From Dehalococcoidia bacterium (GTDB lineage: Bacteria > Chloroflexota > Dehalococcoidia > Lucifugimonadales > Lucifugimonadaceae): DNA of 64,000 bases. Below are positions 17,631 to 25,712 of this stretch, in pieces. The DNA is taken from positions 1 to 64,000 of the forward strand of contig JAPKCH010000002.1 in NCBI GenBank assembly GCA_026421185.1. Direction: 5' to 3'. Position numbers and translations under genes: made by a program. The notes under the pieces were generated by a model. That model saw only the letters and a list, made by a program, of their open reading frames with translations. It made no database searches and was not told where the DNA came from. How positions within the stretch are numbered: position 1 is the stretch's first letter; each line of letters opens with the position of its first letter.

Positions 17631-18317
17631 ATGGACCAACGCTCGGACAACAAAACTCAACGGCTACAGCGATGGTTCGATGAACGCCCCCAATGGGATC
17701 ACGCTTCATATGGCGAGTTCATGCACATTGGTGCAAACCAGACCATCTTCCGAATCACTTTAGAAGAGCAGGAAATCAACTCTGAAACTAAAGTTCTTGA
17801 TACCGCCTGTGCAGTTGGTGGTAACGCTCGATGGATGGCTTCACTGTTCGGCTGCCAGGTTTACGGCAATGACATCGATGAAGACGCTCTTGAGGTCGCA
17901 CGCGATCTTGCCGATATCGAAAATATCTCCGAGCTATGCACATTCGTAAAAGCCCCGGTTGAAGATCTTCCGTTCAACGACGGAATGTTCGACATGGTCG
18001 TCACTACCGATATTTTTGACCCCGCCGAAGTAAAACGAGTTCTCAAACCGGGTGGATGCTTCATCGCCATCTCACTGTTTGAAGATCCAAAAGTAACTCC
18101 TCTTCAATTGGCTGAAGCATGGGGACTTGATCTTGAAACGTCTCTCGACGTTACAGATCTTGCCTTCGCGTTCAACCGTGCGAAAGAAACCGAGGCTCGC
18201 CTTCTTCACGAATCCGACCTCATCGCTGCTCGTGAACTGATCGAGATTATGAACAAAAGCATCGCCCCGTACACACGAGGCGGTCGGCACTACATCATGC
18301 GACTTAGGAAAAAATAG
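17631..18317 (+). CDS. Class I SAM-dependent methyltransferase
   Basis: 228 residues from ATG 17631 (MDQRSD), with AGGAA upstream; the track start at 17598 is less likely. SAM-binding motif I is VLDTACAVGGNARWMA, acidic motif II GNDIDEDAL, then the VEDLPFNDGMFDMVV and RVLKPGGCF motifs of Methyltransf_11 proteins. The usual GxGxG is ACAVGG here. The substrate is unknown. It is the first of three closely spaced co-directional genes (gaps of 19 and 5 bases) with the DapA-like and enolase-superfamily genes, which points to one transcript. Confidence 0.8.
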   Translation: MDQRSDNKTQRLQRWFDERPQWDHASYGEFMHIGANQTIFRITLEEQEINSETKVLDTACAVGGNARWMASLFGCQVYGNDIDEDALEVARDLADIENISELCTFVKAPVEDLPFNDGMFDMVVTTDIFDPAEVKRVLKPGGCFIAISLFEDPKVTPLQLAEAWGLDLETSLDVTDLAFAFNRAKETEARLLHESDLIAARELIEIMNKSIAPYTRGGRHYIMRLRKK

Positions 18318-18336
18318 CCCTGCTACGTTTTTAAAA

Positions 18337-19257
18337 ATGACTAATCATAATTCCGATCAGTACCGTGGTATCTATGGAATTCCTGCAACGCCGTTCAATG
18401 AAGATGAAACTCTTGATCTTCGATCACTAGAGAGCGTTATAGAATTTTCAGTAGATAACGGCTGCCACGGCATCGTAATACCGGTAATGGCGAGCGAGTA
18501 TCAGGCACTCACTGATACAGAACGTCGTCAAGTGTTTGATGTCAGCACCAAAGTTGTAGCGAATCGCATTCCAACCGTCGCTGGCGTATCAGGAATATCG
18601 AATATTCATTCGATAGAATTAGCGAAATACGCTGAGGGCACAGGGTTCGACTCAGTAATCGCAATGCCACCGTTTAATATCTCTCGACCGTCGACGAGTG
18701 AAGTGTTGTCGTTCTTTGAACTACTCAGCAACGCTGTAAATATTCCTATTTGGATACAAAACCATTCTCTGGGTGCGCCTCTGAGCGCTACACAGTTGGC
18801 TGAACTCTGCGAAAACGTAGAGAACGTCAGCTACATCAAGGAGGAAACCGTCTTCGCTGCGCAGCTAACAACTGCCCTACTCAACCAAGCCGGAGACTCC
18901 GTCAAAGGTGTTATGGGCGGCATGGGCTGTAAATTCCTGATCTCCGAGTACAACCGAGGTATGTGCGGAAACATGCCTGCCTCTCACTTCGGGGATATTC
19001 ACTCGAACATGTGGGACCTGCTTGAATCTGGCGATGAAGCCAGTGCGAGAGAAATCCACACTCGAATGGCTCCATTGAACAACTTCGAAAGCCTTTACGG
19101 AATGCGCGCTTTCAAAGAAGTGCTTTACCGACGCGGCGTTATTACATCCACAACAACTCGTTCCCCCGGGAAGCAAGAACTCGACAGCTACGATATGGCT
19201 GAATACGACGCCCTGCTTGCTTCAATTGACGACCTCCTAATCTGGAAAGTCTCCTAA
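18337..19257 (+). CDS. Dihydrodipicolinate synthase/N-acetylneuraminate lyase family protein
   Basis: A 306-residue class I aldolase-fold protein. The Schiff-base lysine lies in VSYIKEETV, and the start GIPATPFNEDETLD is typical. The family's catalytic tyrosine (usual LYNVP) is replaced in IWIQNHSLG, and the GTTGE loop reads VMASE, so this is not a lysine-biosynthesis DapA. Members next to enolase-superfamily dehydratases usually cleave or dehydrate 2-keto-3-deoxy sugar acids, and that is my inference for this gene. The next gene begins five bases after its stop. Confidence 0.8.
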   Translation: MTNHNSDQYRGIYGIPATPFNEDETLDLRSLESVIEFSVDNGCHGIVIPVMASEYQALTDTERRQVFDVSTKVVANRIPTVAGVSGISNIHSIELAKYAEGTGFDSVIAMPPFNISRPSTSEVLSFFELLSNAVNIPIWIQNHSLGAPLSATQLAELCENVENVSYIKEETVFAAQLTTALLNQAGDSVKGVMGGMGCKFLISEYNRGMCGNMPASHFGDIHSNMWDLLESGDEASAREIHTRMAPLNNFESLYGMRAFKEVLYRRGVITSTTTRSPGKQELDSYDMAEYDALLASIDDLLIWKVS

Positions 19258-19262
19258 ATACT

Positions 19263-20456
19263 ATGAAAATCGAAGCTATCGATCTCTTTTACGTCGCTCT
19301 CCCAAAAATCACGAGGACTGCCGACGGTACTCAGGATTCACTCGTAGTTCGGGTTCGAACGGACAACGGACTCGAAGGCTGGGGTGAATGCGATGCATCG
19401 CCGCTGGTATCAATGGCAGCGTACGTGATGCCAATGTCACACTCGAACGTCATCAACATCAACGAAGCGTTGATAGGTGAGACTCTCGACTCTCCCGAAG
19501 ATGTAATTCGTCTTCGCAAGAAAGTTGGCGAATATGGATTAGATGTCCAACAGCTCGACCACGCCGTAGCCGGTTCAGACATCGCAATGTGGGATGTACT
19601 TGGAAAACATCTTGGCGAGCCGGTATGGAAGCTAATTGGGCATGAAGCTTCATATGGAAAACTTCCATACGCCAGTGTTTTGTTCGGTGATGATCCAGCG
19701 GAAACAAGAGCCGTTGCTGATTCGATAGTCGAGCGTGATTTCAGAGCTGCTAAGTTCGGCTGGGGCCCAATGGGTCGCGGTTCACTGTCAGATGACATCG
19801 ATCTAGTTCAGGCTGCTCGTGATGGATTGGGACATGATGCGAAGCTAATGGTTGATGCTGGAGTGATCTGGGGCGATAACGTCGACGCCGCTTATGAGCG
19901 AGCGGTCGCATTCGCCGATCTTGGGGTTACTTGGCTCGAAGAACCGCTTCGTACTGAAGAAGTTGACGCATACAAAGAGCTTAGCGATCGAGTTCGTGCC
20001 AACGGTGTGAACATAGGCATTGCTGGCGGCGAAGGCGCTGACTACTTCCGAGCGGCCGATGACATGATGACTAATGCAGGACTCGACTTTGTTCAGATCG
20101 ACGTCGGACGAATCGGCGGGATTACAGAGGCGAAGCGTGTTGCCGATAAAGCCCACAAACTTGGCATACAGTATGTTAACCACACCTTTAAAAGCCATCT
20201 GTCGGTAGCAGCATCGATTCACGTGTTCGCAGGATATGAAGAGTTCAATCTCACTGAATATCCAGCTGGCGATTCCGCTCTTATCCTCGGACTAACTGCG
20301 CCAACTGGTATTTTCAGGGATTCAGACGGCCTGATACGCGCCTCAGATGAACCCGGTCTCGGCGTAGAAGTCAATCTTGACGCAATTAGAGAATTCCAGC
20401 GCAACGTGAAAATCGAAATCGACGGCGAAGTGCTGTTCGAATCTGCCAAACCTTAG
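19263..20456 (+). CDS. Mandelate racemase/muconate lactonizing (enolase superfamily) enzyme
   Basis: 397 residues. Capping domain, then barrel motifs: Lys in AAKFGWGPMG, metal ligands in MVDAGVIW, WLEEPL and AGGEGADY, and the acid/base His in YVNHTFKSHLS. The metal triad D-E-E is complete. It is probably a sugar-acid dehydratase or cycloisomerase, in the same operon as a DapA-family lyase, as in oxidative uronate or aldarate pathways. It shares only the fold with the other copy at 14319-15461, so this is not a recent duplication. Confidence 0.85.
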   Translation: MKIEAIDLFYVALPKITRTADGTQDSLVVRVRTDNGLEGWGECDASPLVSMAAYVMPMSHSNVININEALIGETLDSPEDVIRLRKKVGEYGLDVQQLDHAVAGSDIAMWDVLGKHLGEPVWKLIGHEASYGKLPYASVLFGDDPAETRAVADSIVERDFRAAKFGWGPMGRGSLSDDIDLVQAARDGLGHDAKLMVDAGVIWGDNVDAAYERAVAFADLGVTWLEEPLRTEEVDAYKELSDRVRANGVNIGIAGGEGADYFRAADDMMTNAGLDFVQIDVGRIGGITEAKRVADKAHKLGIQYVNHTFKSHLSVAASIHVFAGYEEFNLTEYPAGDSALILGLTAPTGIFRDSDGLIRASDEPGLGVEVNLDAIREFQRNVKIEIDGEVLFESAKP

Positions 20457-20533
20457 GCTGCTGGGCACCCACTTAGCCCGCTAATATTAGCCGTTCGTTC
20501 TTCATCAGGGGCCAAACTCACTGACAACATCAG

Positions 20534-20562
20534 TTGACGTGCCCCCCTCACATTCATAGAAT
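20534..20562 (+). promoter_or_regulatory. Sigma-70-type promoter of groESL
   Basis: TTGACG (20534-20539), a 17-base spacer and TAGAAT (20557-20562) differ from consensus by one base in each hexamer. The expected start of transcription, about 20569, falls exactly at the first CIRCE half-site. Confidence 0.75.
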
Positions 20563-20569
20563 TCTATGG

Positions 20570-20619
20570 CTGGCACTCTAAGCCCGCGACTGCTAACAGT
20601 CGGCAAGGTCGAGTGCTAA
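20570..20619 (+). promoter_or_regulatory. Two overlapping CIRCE operators (HrcA sites)
   Basis: CIRCE is TTAGCACTC-N9-GAGTGCTAA. Site 1: CTGGCACTC (20570-20578), N9, GACTGCTAA (20588-20596), 15 of 18 matches. Site 2: CTAACAGTC (20593-20601), N9, GAGTGCTAA (20611-20619), 15 of 18. The sites share the four bases CTAA and have centres 23 bp apart. Repression of groESL by HrcA is expected. No hrcA is in the window. Confidence 0.75.
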
Positions 20620-20721
20620 TCATGAAAACGGTACGATTTGAACTTGATTCGGTGCCTCCGCACTCTTAATTCAATTTTGAAAAACCGTTTTCTCACGTGA
20701 CAACTAAGGAGAAAAAACTCA

Positions 20722-21018
20722 GTGGCACTGAACCTCACACCGCTTGGTGACAGGGTAATCATAGAACCTGCCGACGCAGAGGCTTCAACCTCTCCCGGCG
20801 GAATCATCATTCCTGACACAGCAAAAGAAAAGCCTCAACAGGGCTCTGTTGTAGCAGCCGGCCCAGGCCGAACAACCGACGAAGGCACCGTCATAGACAT
20901 GCCTGTTTCAGTCGGCCAGACCGTCATCTACTCTAAGTACGCAGGTACCGAGTACACAGAAGGCGGAGTTGACTACCTGATCGTTCGAGAGAGCGACATA
21001 CTCGCAATCGTTGGATAG
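20722..21018 (+). CDS. groES: Co-chaperonin GroES
   Basis: 98 residues, the normal length. Forms the heptameric lid of the GroEL chamber in the cytoplasm. The start [15 protein letters not shown], mobile loop [19 protein letters not shown] and YSKYAGTEY are standard. The start is GTG with AAGGAG upstream. It is followed 43 bases later by groEL. The leader between the operators and the GTG is about 100 bases and contains a 9-bp inverted repeat, GAAAACGGT / ACCGTTTTC (20624 and 20684), of unknown use. Confidence 0.97.
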   Translation: MALNLTPLGDRVIIEPADAEASTSPGGIIIPDTAKEKPQQGSVVAAGPGRTTDEGTVIDMPVSVGQTVIYSKYAGTEYTEGGVDYLIVRESDILAIVG

Positions 21019-21061
21019 TTCAATCTCGAACTACCCGTCTCATTTTGGAGATATATAAGTA

Positions 21062-22696
21062 ATGGCAGCAAAAGATCTAAAGTTCAGTGATGACGCTCGA
21101 TCACGCCTTAAAGAAGGCATCGACGTACTTGCTGATGTTTTAAAGTCGACTCTCGGCCCACGTGGTCGAAACGTTATCGTCGACAAAAAATTCGGCCCTC
21201 CGCAAGTCAACTCTGACGGTGTAACAATCGCCAAAGAGATCGACCTCGAAGATCCGTTTGCAAACATGGGTGCACAGCTTCTGAAGGAAGTCTCAAAGAA
21301 GACTAACGACGACGCTGGTGATGGCACGACCACCTCAACCGTTCTCGCTCAGGCAATTATTGCTGAAGGCTTCAAGAACGTGACAGCTGGTGCCGACCCA
21401 ATGGCAATCAAGCGCGGTATGGAAATAGCTATGGCTTCCATCCGTGAGTCGATCGCCTCACAGTCAACACCAGTTGACTCTAAGGAACAGATCGAAAGCG
21501 TAGCGATCCTTTCTTCCCATGACGACGAAATGGGTACACTCATTTCCGACGTTATGGACAAGGTTGGTAAAGACGGCGTTATTACCGTTGACGAATCGAA
21601 GTCTCTTTCATACGAGACCGAGTTCGTTGAAGGAATGCAGATCGACCGTGGCTATCTTTCGCCATACTTCGTGAACAACTCAGAAAAACAGGAATCGGTT
21701 TTAAACGACCCTTACGTTCTGATCACTTCACAGAAGATTTCTGCAATATCCGACCTTCTCCCTGTTCTTGAGAAGGTACTGCAGACCAACAAAAACATTC
21801 TTGTTATCGCAGAAGACGTTGAGGGCGAGGCTCTCGCTACTCTCGTTGTGAACAAGCTTCGTGGCACATTGAACGTCGCGGCCGTAAAGGCTCCTGGCTT
21901 CGGTGACCGCCGAAAGGCAATGCTCGAAGACATCGCAATTCTCACTGGCGGAACAGTCATTTCAGAAGAAATCGGTCGCAAACTCGACACGGTTACTCTT
22001 GATGACCTCGGCAAGTGCAAGCAGGTCGTCGTCAACAAGGACGAGACTACGTTTGTTGATGGTGCCGGTTCAGCTGACGCCCTCAAGGGTCGCAAGGCTG
22101 AAATTGAATCTCAGATCAGCGACACTTCATCCGACTACGACCGTGAGAAGCTCCAAGAGCGACTTGCTAAGTTGTCCGGCGGAGTCGCAATCTTGAAGGT
22201 TGGCGCAGCCACTGAAATCGAAATGAAAGAGAAGAAGCAGCGCATGGAAGATGCCCTTTCGGCTACCCGTGCTGCTGTTGAAGAAGGAATCGTTCCCGGC
22301 GGTGGAACAGTTCTAATTCGTGCTTCTGAAGGACTCAGTTCTGTGAATTCTGAGAACGGTGACGAGCAGACCGGCATTAACGTGCTGAAGAAAGCTCTAC
22401 TTGCACCTATCAGAGTAATCGCCGCAAACTCCGGTTTCGAAGGCGCTGTAATCCTTAGCAAGGTTGCCGACAACAAAGACAAAAACTTCGGTTTCGACGC
22501 TCACAAGGGCGAGTACGGCGACATGGTCAAGATGGGAATTGTTGACCCTGCCAAGGTAACTCGTGCTGCAGTTGAAAACGCTGTTTCTGTTGCTGGAATG
22601 ATCCTCACAACTGAGGCTCTGATCAGCGAGAAGGACGAGCCAATGATGCCACCTATGGGTGGTGGCGGCGCTCCTGGTGGAGACATGGGCTTCTAA
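21062..22696 (+). CDS. groEL: Chaperonin GroEL
   Basis: 544 residues. ATP-driven protein-folding chamber. The conserved N terminus [20 protein letters not shown], the ATP site in [20 protein letters not shown] and [14 protein letters not shown], and the flexible tail [12 protein letters not shown] are all present. GGAG precedes the ATG. It is co-transcribed with groES under the CIRCE promoter, and a strong terminator follows. Single copy in this window. Confidence 0.98.
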   Translation: MAAKDLKFSDDARSRLKEGIDVLADVLKSTLGPRGRNVIVDKKFGPPQVNSDGVTIAKEIDLEDPFANMGAQLLKEVSKKTNDDAGDGTTTSTVLAQAIIAEGFKNVTAGADPMAIKRGMEIAMASIRESIASQSTPVDSKEQIESVAILSSHDDEMGTLISDVMDKVGKDGVITVDESKSLSYETEFVEGMQIDRGYLSPYFVNNSEKQESVLNDPYVLITSQKISAISDLLPVLEKVLQTNKNILVIAEDVEGEALATLVVNKLRGTLNVAAVKAPGFGDRRKAMLEDIAILTGGTVISEEIGRKLDTVTLDDLGKCKQVVVNKDETTFVDGAGSADALKGRKAEIESQISDTSSDYDREKLQERLAKLSGGVAILKVGAATEIEMKEKKQRMEDALSATRAAVEEGIVPGGGTVLIRASEGLSSVNSENGDEQTGINVLKKALLAPIRVIAANSGFEGAVILSKVADNKDKNFGFDAHKGEYGDMVKMGIVDPAKVTRAAVENAVSVAGMILTTEALISEKDEPMMPPMGGGGAPGGDMGF

Positions 22697-22724
22697 TAGC
22701 CTTTGCTTTAGTAAAGCAATTATG

Positions 22725-22759
22725 AAAAGGGTCGCATCGAAAGGTGCGACCCTTTTTTT
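22725..22759 (+). terminator. Rho-independent terminator of groESL
   Basis: AAAAGGGTCGCA pairs with TGCGACCCTTTT around an eight-base loop, and the descending arm runs into TTTTTTT. Confidence 0.93.
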
Positions 22760-22944
22760 GTTCTGACAGCGGGGAGATGTAACCCTGAATTCATTTTCAA
22801 GATCTAGTACAGGGACCCGGCTTCCGTTCAAACTAACTGGATACAGAACCGACATTTCGACTAGATCAGGATGCAGTCCAGCACGACAATGTACGATGTG
22901 TAAATCATCAACAGATCAACCACACAGGCCACTCAGGAAACAAA

Positions 22945-23154
22945 ATGGATCAACGATCGTACTCGTGCGACAAGTGCAGCTCAACGACATACAAAACCGG
23001 CGAAATTCGAACCACTGGGTCAGGACTCAGCAGGTTCTTGAACGTACAGAATCAGAAGTACCAAACGGTTTCCTGCGAACAGTGTGGTTTCACTGAACTG
23101 TTCAGGCTCGATGGTTCAGGCTTCGGAAACATAGTCGACTTGTTCACCAACTAG
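22945..23154 (+). CDS. Small zinc-ribbon protein (predicted nucleic-acid-binding)
   Basis: 69 residues with two knuckles, YSCDKCSST and VSCEQCGFTE, that would bind one zinc. The segment KTGEIRTTGSGLSRFLNVQN between them is the conserved core of a small Zn-ribbon family annotated as predicted nucleic-acid-binding proteins, and GSGFGNIVDLFTN matches its usual ending. Cellular role unknown. AGGAA precedes the ATG. Confidence 0.75.
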   Translation: MDQRSYSCDKCSSTTYKTGEIRTTGSGLSRFLNVQNQKYQTVSCEQCGFTELFRLDGSGFGNIVDLFTN

Positions 23155-23171
23155 AGTTCAGCTTCCGCAGT

Positions 23172-23888
23172 TCAAGTCAGCTTTTCGACTAGCTCAGCCC
23201 AGCTGTGCGCACTTACGTCGAACTCGGATAGAGGGTGAATAGGTTCGGGCGTTGGGAAGACGTCGATCCACTCTTCTTCAACGTGGATGTATGCCGTCTT
23301 AAGCCCGGCATTTTTGGCACCCATCAGGTCAGCTGCATGAGTGGCGACCATCATCACTTCGTTTGGTTGGTGACCGAGCAATTTCGCGCCCTGTTGATAT
23401 GCTTCGGGATCCTTTTTGTAGTGATCCATGAATTCACCCGACATAATGCCGTCCCAGCTAAGACCGTTTAGCTTCGAGCAGTCCACCGCAATCGAGAGGC
23501 TCAATACAGTCAGTACAGTGGTTGTGTAAGTTTCACGTAGCTTGTGAATAGCATCGACGGAACCATCCCATGTTTTCATTCGATGCCAAGCCTGATTTAG
23601 TTCATCACGCTCTAGGACCGATAGCTTGAGAGAATCGTGATTATCAAGTACTTCATCGAGAACATGCCTGTGAAGTACGTCTGCGTTCATACGAAGTAAT
23701 TCACCAGACTTCACACGCTCAAGCTCTTCGAACATTCGAACACGCCAGTCTGTGGCGATTTGTCGAGCGTCAGCACCTGCCTGTTGTTCATCGGAAATGC
23801 GCTGAACTTCAGTTTCGATAGCTCCCCGCCAGTCGAATACTGTTCCACCTACATCGAATGTGAGTGCTTTGACTCCTGGGATTTTCAT
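23172..23888 (-). CDS. HAD-family hydrolase, haloacid-dehalogenase type II-like
   Basis: 238 residues. The nucleophile Asp lies in LTFDVGGTVFDW. As in L-2-haloacid dehalogenases, the second motif-I position is not Asp. Motif II is TVLTVLSLS, the lysine is in HYKKDPEAY, and MMVATHAADLMGAKNAGL corresponds to motif III. The family hydrolyses 2-halo acids or small phosphoesters, and the exact substrate is open. It is convergent with the zinc-ribbon gene, 17 bases apart. Confidence 0.8.
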   Translation of the reverse strand: MKIPGVKALTFDVGGTVFDWRGAIETEVQRISDEQQAGADARQIATDWRVRMFEELERVKSGELLRMNADVLHRHVLDEVLDNHDSLKLSVLERDELNQAWHRMKTWDGSVDAIHKLRETYTTTVLTVLSLSIAVDCSKLNGLSWDGIMSGEFMDHYKKDPEAYQQGAKLLGHQPNEVMMVATHAADLMGAKNAGLKTAYIHVEEEWIDVFPTPEPIHPLSEFDVSAHSWAELVEKLT

Positions 23889-24451
23889 AGTGCCTCTTCT
23901 TCGCTCTGGTCGATACGATTCATACAGAACCCATAGTGTCGATTTGTGGTCTGGATATTTTTAATCACTCTAAGATCAATCAGGCTACTATGATGTTCAC
24001 CCAAACCGCAAAATAAAATGTACTCATACTGAAAATGACCGTTTCTGAACCAGTCGAATGTGGTCGACTCGCCCTCGAATACATGACCGGTGATTCAAGC
24101 GGCATAACGAAAGTAACCGAAACACGCGAAATGGAGTGGCTCACTCACGACGAGTATCTGAAAGTCTTTAATAGGGCTGATTTGTAAGTGAAGCACCTCG
24201 AAGAAGGGCTAACCGACCGCGGCATATACATCGGCATGAAACAATAAGAACCGAGCAACTATGTTTTAGATGGTTCTGTACTCGCGTGGCCACCACCACG
24301 TAGCTTGCAGGTGACAGTCCTCTCCTATCAACATTGCTGACTAAGCTAAACTGACGAAAGAGACAGGCTGATCTTGCATTCAACGGGGAATTTACCCTCT
24401 GATCACTACCCAAGTGCACGAACCGGTCTATCAGTGAGTTAGTGCAACGAT
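23889..24451. other. Intergenic stretch with methyltransferase relic
   Basis: 560 bases. The only interpretable part is the relic at 24035-24247. The remainder shows nothing I recognise. Confidence 0.5.
24035..24247 (+). pseudogene. Methyltransferase C-terminal relic with in-frame stop
   Basis: One frame of 71 codons reads GRLALEYMTGD, GITKVTETREMEWLTHDEYL, then KVFNRADL, a TAA, and VKHLEEGLTDRGIYIGMKQ to a second TAA. This follows the end of class I SAM-methyltransferases (GGRLVLEY, VTxTxEMxLFTxEEYLxAFxxAGL, VxHLEEGLTGRGLYIG) without a gap, except that the TAA interrupts it. The SAM-binding half is missing. Confidence 0.6.
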
Positions 24452-25711
24452 ATGGATTCTTTCCGCTTTGTACACGCGGCAGACCTTCACATCGATTCAC
24501 CCTTTGCGGGTGTCGGTGACGCCGATAATCGAGTAGCGACCCGTCTTCGAGAGGCAACTTATGAAGCCTTTCAGAATCTGGTCGATCTTTGCATTAACCA
24601 AAATGCCGACTTCCTCGTAATCGCTGGTGACGTTTACGATGGCGCCGATCGTTCAGTTCGAGCGCAGTTACGCTTCAGGGAGGGTCTTTCCAAACTGGCT
24701 GATAAAGGTATCAAGTCCTTTGTAGTTCACGGAAACCACGATCCGCTCGATGGCTGGCAGTCGTCAATCTCATGGCCAGAAGGTGTTCACATCTTCGGTG
24801 CGATTCCCGAGTGGAAGAATTTTGAAAAGAACGGCGAAGTGGTCGCAGCTGTTCAAGGTATGAGCTATCCGACTCGCGAAGTTACCGACAATCTCGCTAC
24901 TCAATTCACCCCGCCTGAATCGCCCTCCCTATTCGCAATCGGGCTCCTTCACGCTAACGTGGGAGCCAACAGCGCACACCCAAACTACGCTCCCTGTTCA
25001 GTCGAAGATCTTTCAGAATCGGGAATTGACTACTGGGCGCTAGGTCATGTTCACACTCGCCAAACGCTCAAGCGCTCTGCTCCTGTGATCGCCTACCCCG
25101 GCAACACTCAGGGACGACATCCTAACGAAACAGGTGCTCGCGGAGCGCTGGTGGTTAACGTTGACCCTTCAGGAGCTTCTCGAAGCGACTTCGTTGCCCT
25201 AGATGTTGTTCGATGGGAACGTAGCGATATTGATATTTCAAATCTAGAGACAATAGACAGTCTCGATTCGGCTATACGTCAGGCAACAGACAATCTCAGT
25301 GTTGAGGCTGAAGATCGTGATGTTGTGTGCCGACTAACTCTCGTTGGTCGTGGGCCACTTCACGAGCAGCTTTCTGCCGATGGTGCTGTTATGGACTTGC
25401 TTGACGCAGTTCGAGGCACATGGAGTGGTGGTGGTTCACCGTGGGTTTGGGTTGAGCGAATAGTCGATTCAACTCGACCTGCTATCGATATTGAGTCACG
25501 GGCGAAACAAGATGATTTTCTTGGCGCCACACTAAAGCGTGCGCTGCTTTCTTCGTTTGAATCTGACGAAATCGACAGACTCACCAAAGTCGTATCCGAC
25601 GTCTACACTGGTCGACGCCACGGACTCGCGAAGCCAAGCGATGAACAAGTTTCAGCTTGGGTAGAAGAGGCCAGTTGGTATTTAGCAGAGCTGTTGGAGC
25701 AAAATAAATAA
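24452..25711 (+). CDS. DNA repair metallophosphoesterase (YhaO/SbcD-like)
   Basis: A 419-residue calcineurin-like phosphoesterase with motifs FVHAADLHIDSPF, VIAGDVYDG, VVHGNHDP, LLHANVG and ALGHVHTRQ in family order, coordinating two metals. Length and the N-terminal pattern match the YhaO-type partner of YhaN, an Mre11/SbcD-like nuclease. It is immediately followed (1-base gap) by the large SMC-like ATPase, so the two products should form an Mre11-Rad50-like complex for processing DNA ends. Confidence 0.85.
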   Translation: MDSFRFVHAADLHIDSPFAGVGDADNRVATRLREATYEAFQNLVDLCINQNADFLVIAGDVYDGADRSVRAQLRFREGLSKLADKGIKSFVVHGNHDPLDGWQSSISWPEGVHIFGAIPEWKNFEKNGEVVAAVQGMSYPTREVTDNLATQFTPPESPSLFAIGLLHANVGANSAHPNYAPCSVEDLSESGIDYWALGHVHTRQTLKRSAPVIAYPGNTQGRHPNETGARGALVVNVDPSGASRSDFVALDVVRWERSDIDISNLETIDSLDSAIRQATDNLSVEAEDRDVVCRLTLVGRGPLHEQLSADGAVMDLLDAVRGTWSGGGSPWVWVERIVDSTRPAIDIESRAKQDDFLGATLKRALLSSFESDEIDRLTKVVSDVYTGRRHGLAKPSDEQVSAWVEEASWYLAELLEQNK

Positions 25712-25712
25712 C

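Noticed and set aside
20481-20492. 12-bp palindrome GCTAATATTAGC upstream of the groESL promoter
   Set aside because: Short, AT-rich and without a second copy; likely chance.
22896-23096. Plus-strand ORF overlapping the zinc-ribbon gene
   Set aside because: The 69-residue frame with CxxC motifs is clearly the real gene.
24189-24191. In-frame stop of the methyltransferase relic as recoding site
   Set aside because: It is TAA, which is not used for Sec or Pyl, and the catalytic half is gone.
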